Made by a program: the position numbers and the translations under genes. Positions 5,563-6,206 of a DNA stretch of 6,206 nucleotides are shown here, one piece after another (the first letter of the stretch is position 1; every line of letters begins with the position of its first letter). This DNA is from Bacteroidales bacterium. GTDB taxonomy: Bacteria > Bacteroidota > Bacteroidia > Bacteroidales > WCHB1-69. The notes under the pieces are model-generated. The model had not been told where the DNA came from, did not search any database, and worked only from the letters and a program-made list of their open reading frames with translations. The stretch is from positions 1 through 6,206 of the forward strand of contig JAAYRN010000231.1 in the NCBI GenBank assembly GCA_012518765.1. The letters are read 5' to 3'.

Positions 5563-6206
5563 TTAGTTGTTGGTAGCAAAGGCGTTGATTCCCTTTAATT
5601 TATTCATAGCTATTTCCAATGTTTTTCGAGGACAGGCAACATTCATACGCATAAAACCTTCGCCAGCGTTGCCAAAGTCAATACCATTATTGAGTCCTAA
5701 TTTGAGTTTATTCACAAAAATATCTTGTAATACTTCGTGAGAAGTGGAAATTTTACGACAATCTAACCATAGCAAATAAGTCGCTTCAGGTGCTACGACA
5801 TCGATGGTGGGTATGTGTTTTTTACAAAAATCTATGGCATAATCTATGTTATTTTGCAGATAATCCCAAACTTGTATATACCATTCTTCGCCCTGTCCGT
5901 AAGCAATTTCGGTGGCTACGGGACCAAATAAATTTCCATGAGCAATATGTAGCCCATGTAGTGTTTTTAGGTATTTTTCTCTCATTTCTTTATCGGGAAT
6001 TACGATAAATGAGGTGGACATTCCCGCTAAATTGAACGTTTTACTGGGCGAAAAACAACTTATTACTTTGTCGGTTAACGACAACATACTTGTATGTTGA
6101 TGATTGTTTCTAATCAAATCGCTGTGGATTTCGTCAGAAATAATGGTAATGTTGTTTTTATGACAAATATGTATTAGTTTTTCCAACTCTTCTTTTTTCC
6201 AACAAC
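5563..6206 (-). CDS. MalY/PatB-family PLP-dependent aminotransferase / cystathionine beta-lyase, N-terminus cut by window edge
   Basis: This is the C-terminal 213 residues of a fold-type I PLP enzyme; family members are about 390 residues, so roughly the first 45% lies beyond the right edge. The reading frame runs open to 6206 and begins within the conserved WKKEEL segment after the NPxG region, so the TTG at 6186 is not the real start. Visible motifs are SDEIHSDL (Asp at 6133-6135, holds the pyridine nitrogen), SPSKTFNLAG (Lys at 6040-6042, forms the Schiff base with PLP), and MRMNVACPR near the end (Arg at 5647-5649, binds the substrate carboxylate). Family enzymes act as carbon-sulfur beta-lyases on cystathionine or cysteine, yielding pyruvate, ammonia and a thiol, and some act as aminotransferases. 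The exact substrate cannot be set from this fragment. Its stop codon is one base from the hydE stop on the opposite strand. A role in sulfur supply near an iron-sulfur enzyme is only a guess. Confidence 0.93.
   Translation of the reverse strand, partial: CWKKEELEKLIHICHKNNITIISDEIHSDLIRNNHQHTSMLSLTDKVISCFSPSKTFNLAGMSTSFIVIPDKEMREKYLKTLHGLHIAHGNLFGPVATEIAYGQGEEWYIQVWDYLQNNIDYAIDFCKKHIPTIDVVAPEATYLLWLDCRKISTSHEVLQDIFVNKLKLGLNNGIDFGNAGEGFMRMNVACPRKTLEIAMNKLKGINAFATNN

Noticed and set aside
5790..6008. 72-codon plus-strand open frame
   Set aside because: It is antisense to the PLP enzyme gene, whose catalytic motifs are intact.
6184..6186. TTG as start of the right-hand PLP enzyme
   Set aside because: The frame remains open to the window edge and upstream codons encode the conserved WKKEE of the family, so the gene is truncated by the window and does not start here.

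Overview
The window looks like chromosomal DNA from an anaerobic member of the Bacteroidota, probably Bacteroidales. The evidence is strong AT-richness in genes and especially in spacers, a Bacteroidota-style lipoprotein signal ending in LFSC, spacer motifs matching the Bacteroidota -7 element TAnnTTTG, and genes for HydE and a MalY/PatB-type enzyme. No name can be given from the sequence alone, and no mobile element, CRISPR array, tRNA or rRNA was found.

Layout, left to right. (1) Positions 1-1094, minus strand: a beta-propeller lipoprotein with PQQ-like repeats whose C-terminus lies beyond the left edge, with a short coding-like open frame just upstream of it (1105-1251). (2) About 1268-1678: a very AT-rich spacer with no convincing gene, holding a weak candidate terminator next to the preceding transporter gene. 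(3) 1679-4283, minus strand: a tight three-gene cluster transcribed leftward in the order prolyl-tRNA synthetase-associated editing domain (Ala-tRNA(Pro) deacylase type), M16 zinc peptidase, cation diffusion facilitator exporter. The gaps are 13 and 12 bases, so it is almost certainly one operon. (4) 4284-4517: a divergent promoter region with a TAnnTTTGCAC element facing each way. (5) 4518-5561, plus strand: hydE, the radical SAM maturase of [FeFe] hydrogenase, preceded by an 11-codon mini-ORF with a good ribosome binding site. (6) 5563-6206, minus strand: the C-terminal two thirds or so of a MalY/PatB-family PLP enzyme, converging on hydE with a one-base gap and running off the right edge.

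The operon combines tRNA quality control, proteolysis and metal export. No shared pathway is obvious, although the peptidase is expected to use zinc and the transporter to export divalent metal. hydE implies that the organism makes an [FeFe] hydrogenase, but the other maturases (hydF, hydG) and the hydrogenase are not in this window. Everything here is an ordinary housekeeping or metabolic gene of known family, and I do not see a convincing new biological system. The items worth a second look are the short frame before the lipoprotein, the mini-ORF leader of hydE, and the lack of C-terminal cluster cysteines in HydE.
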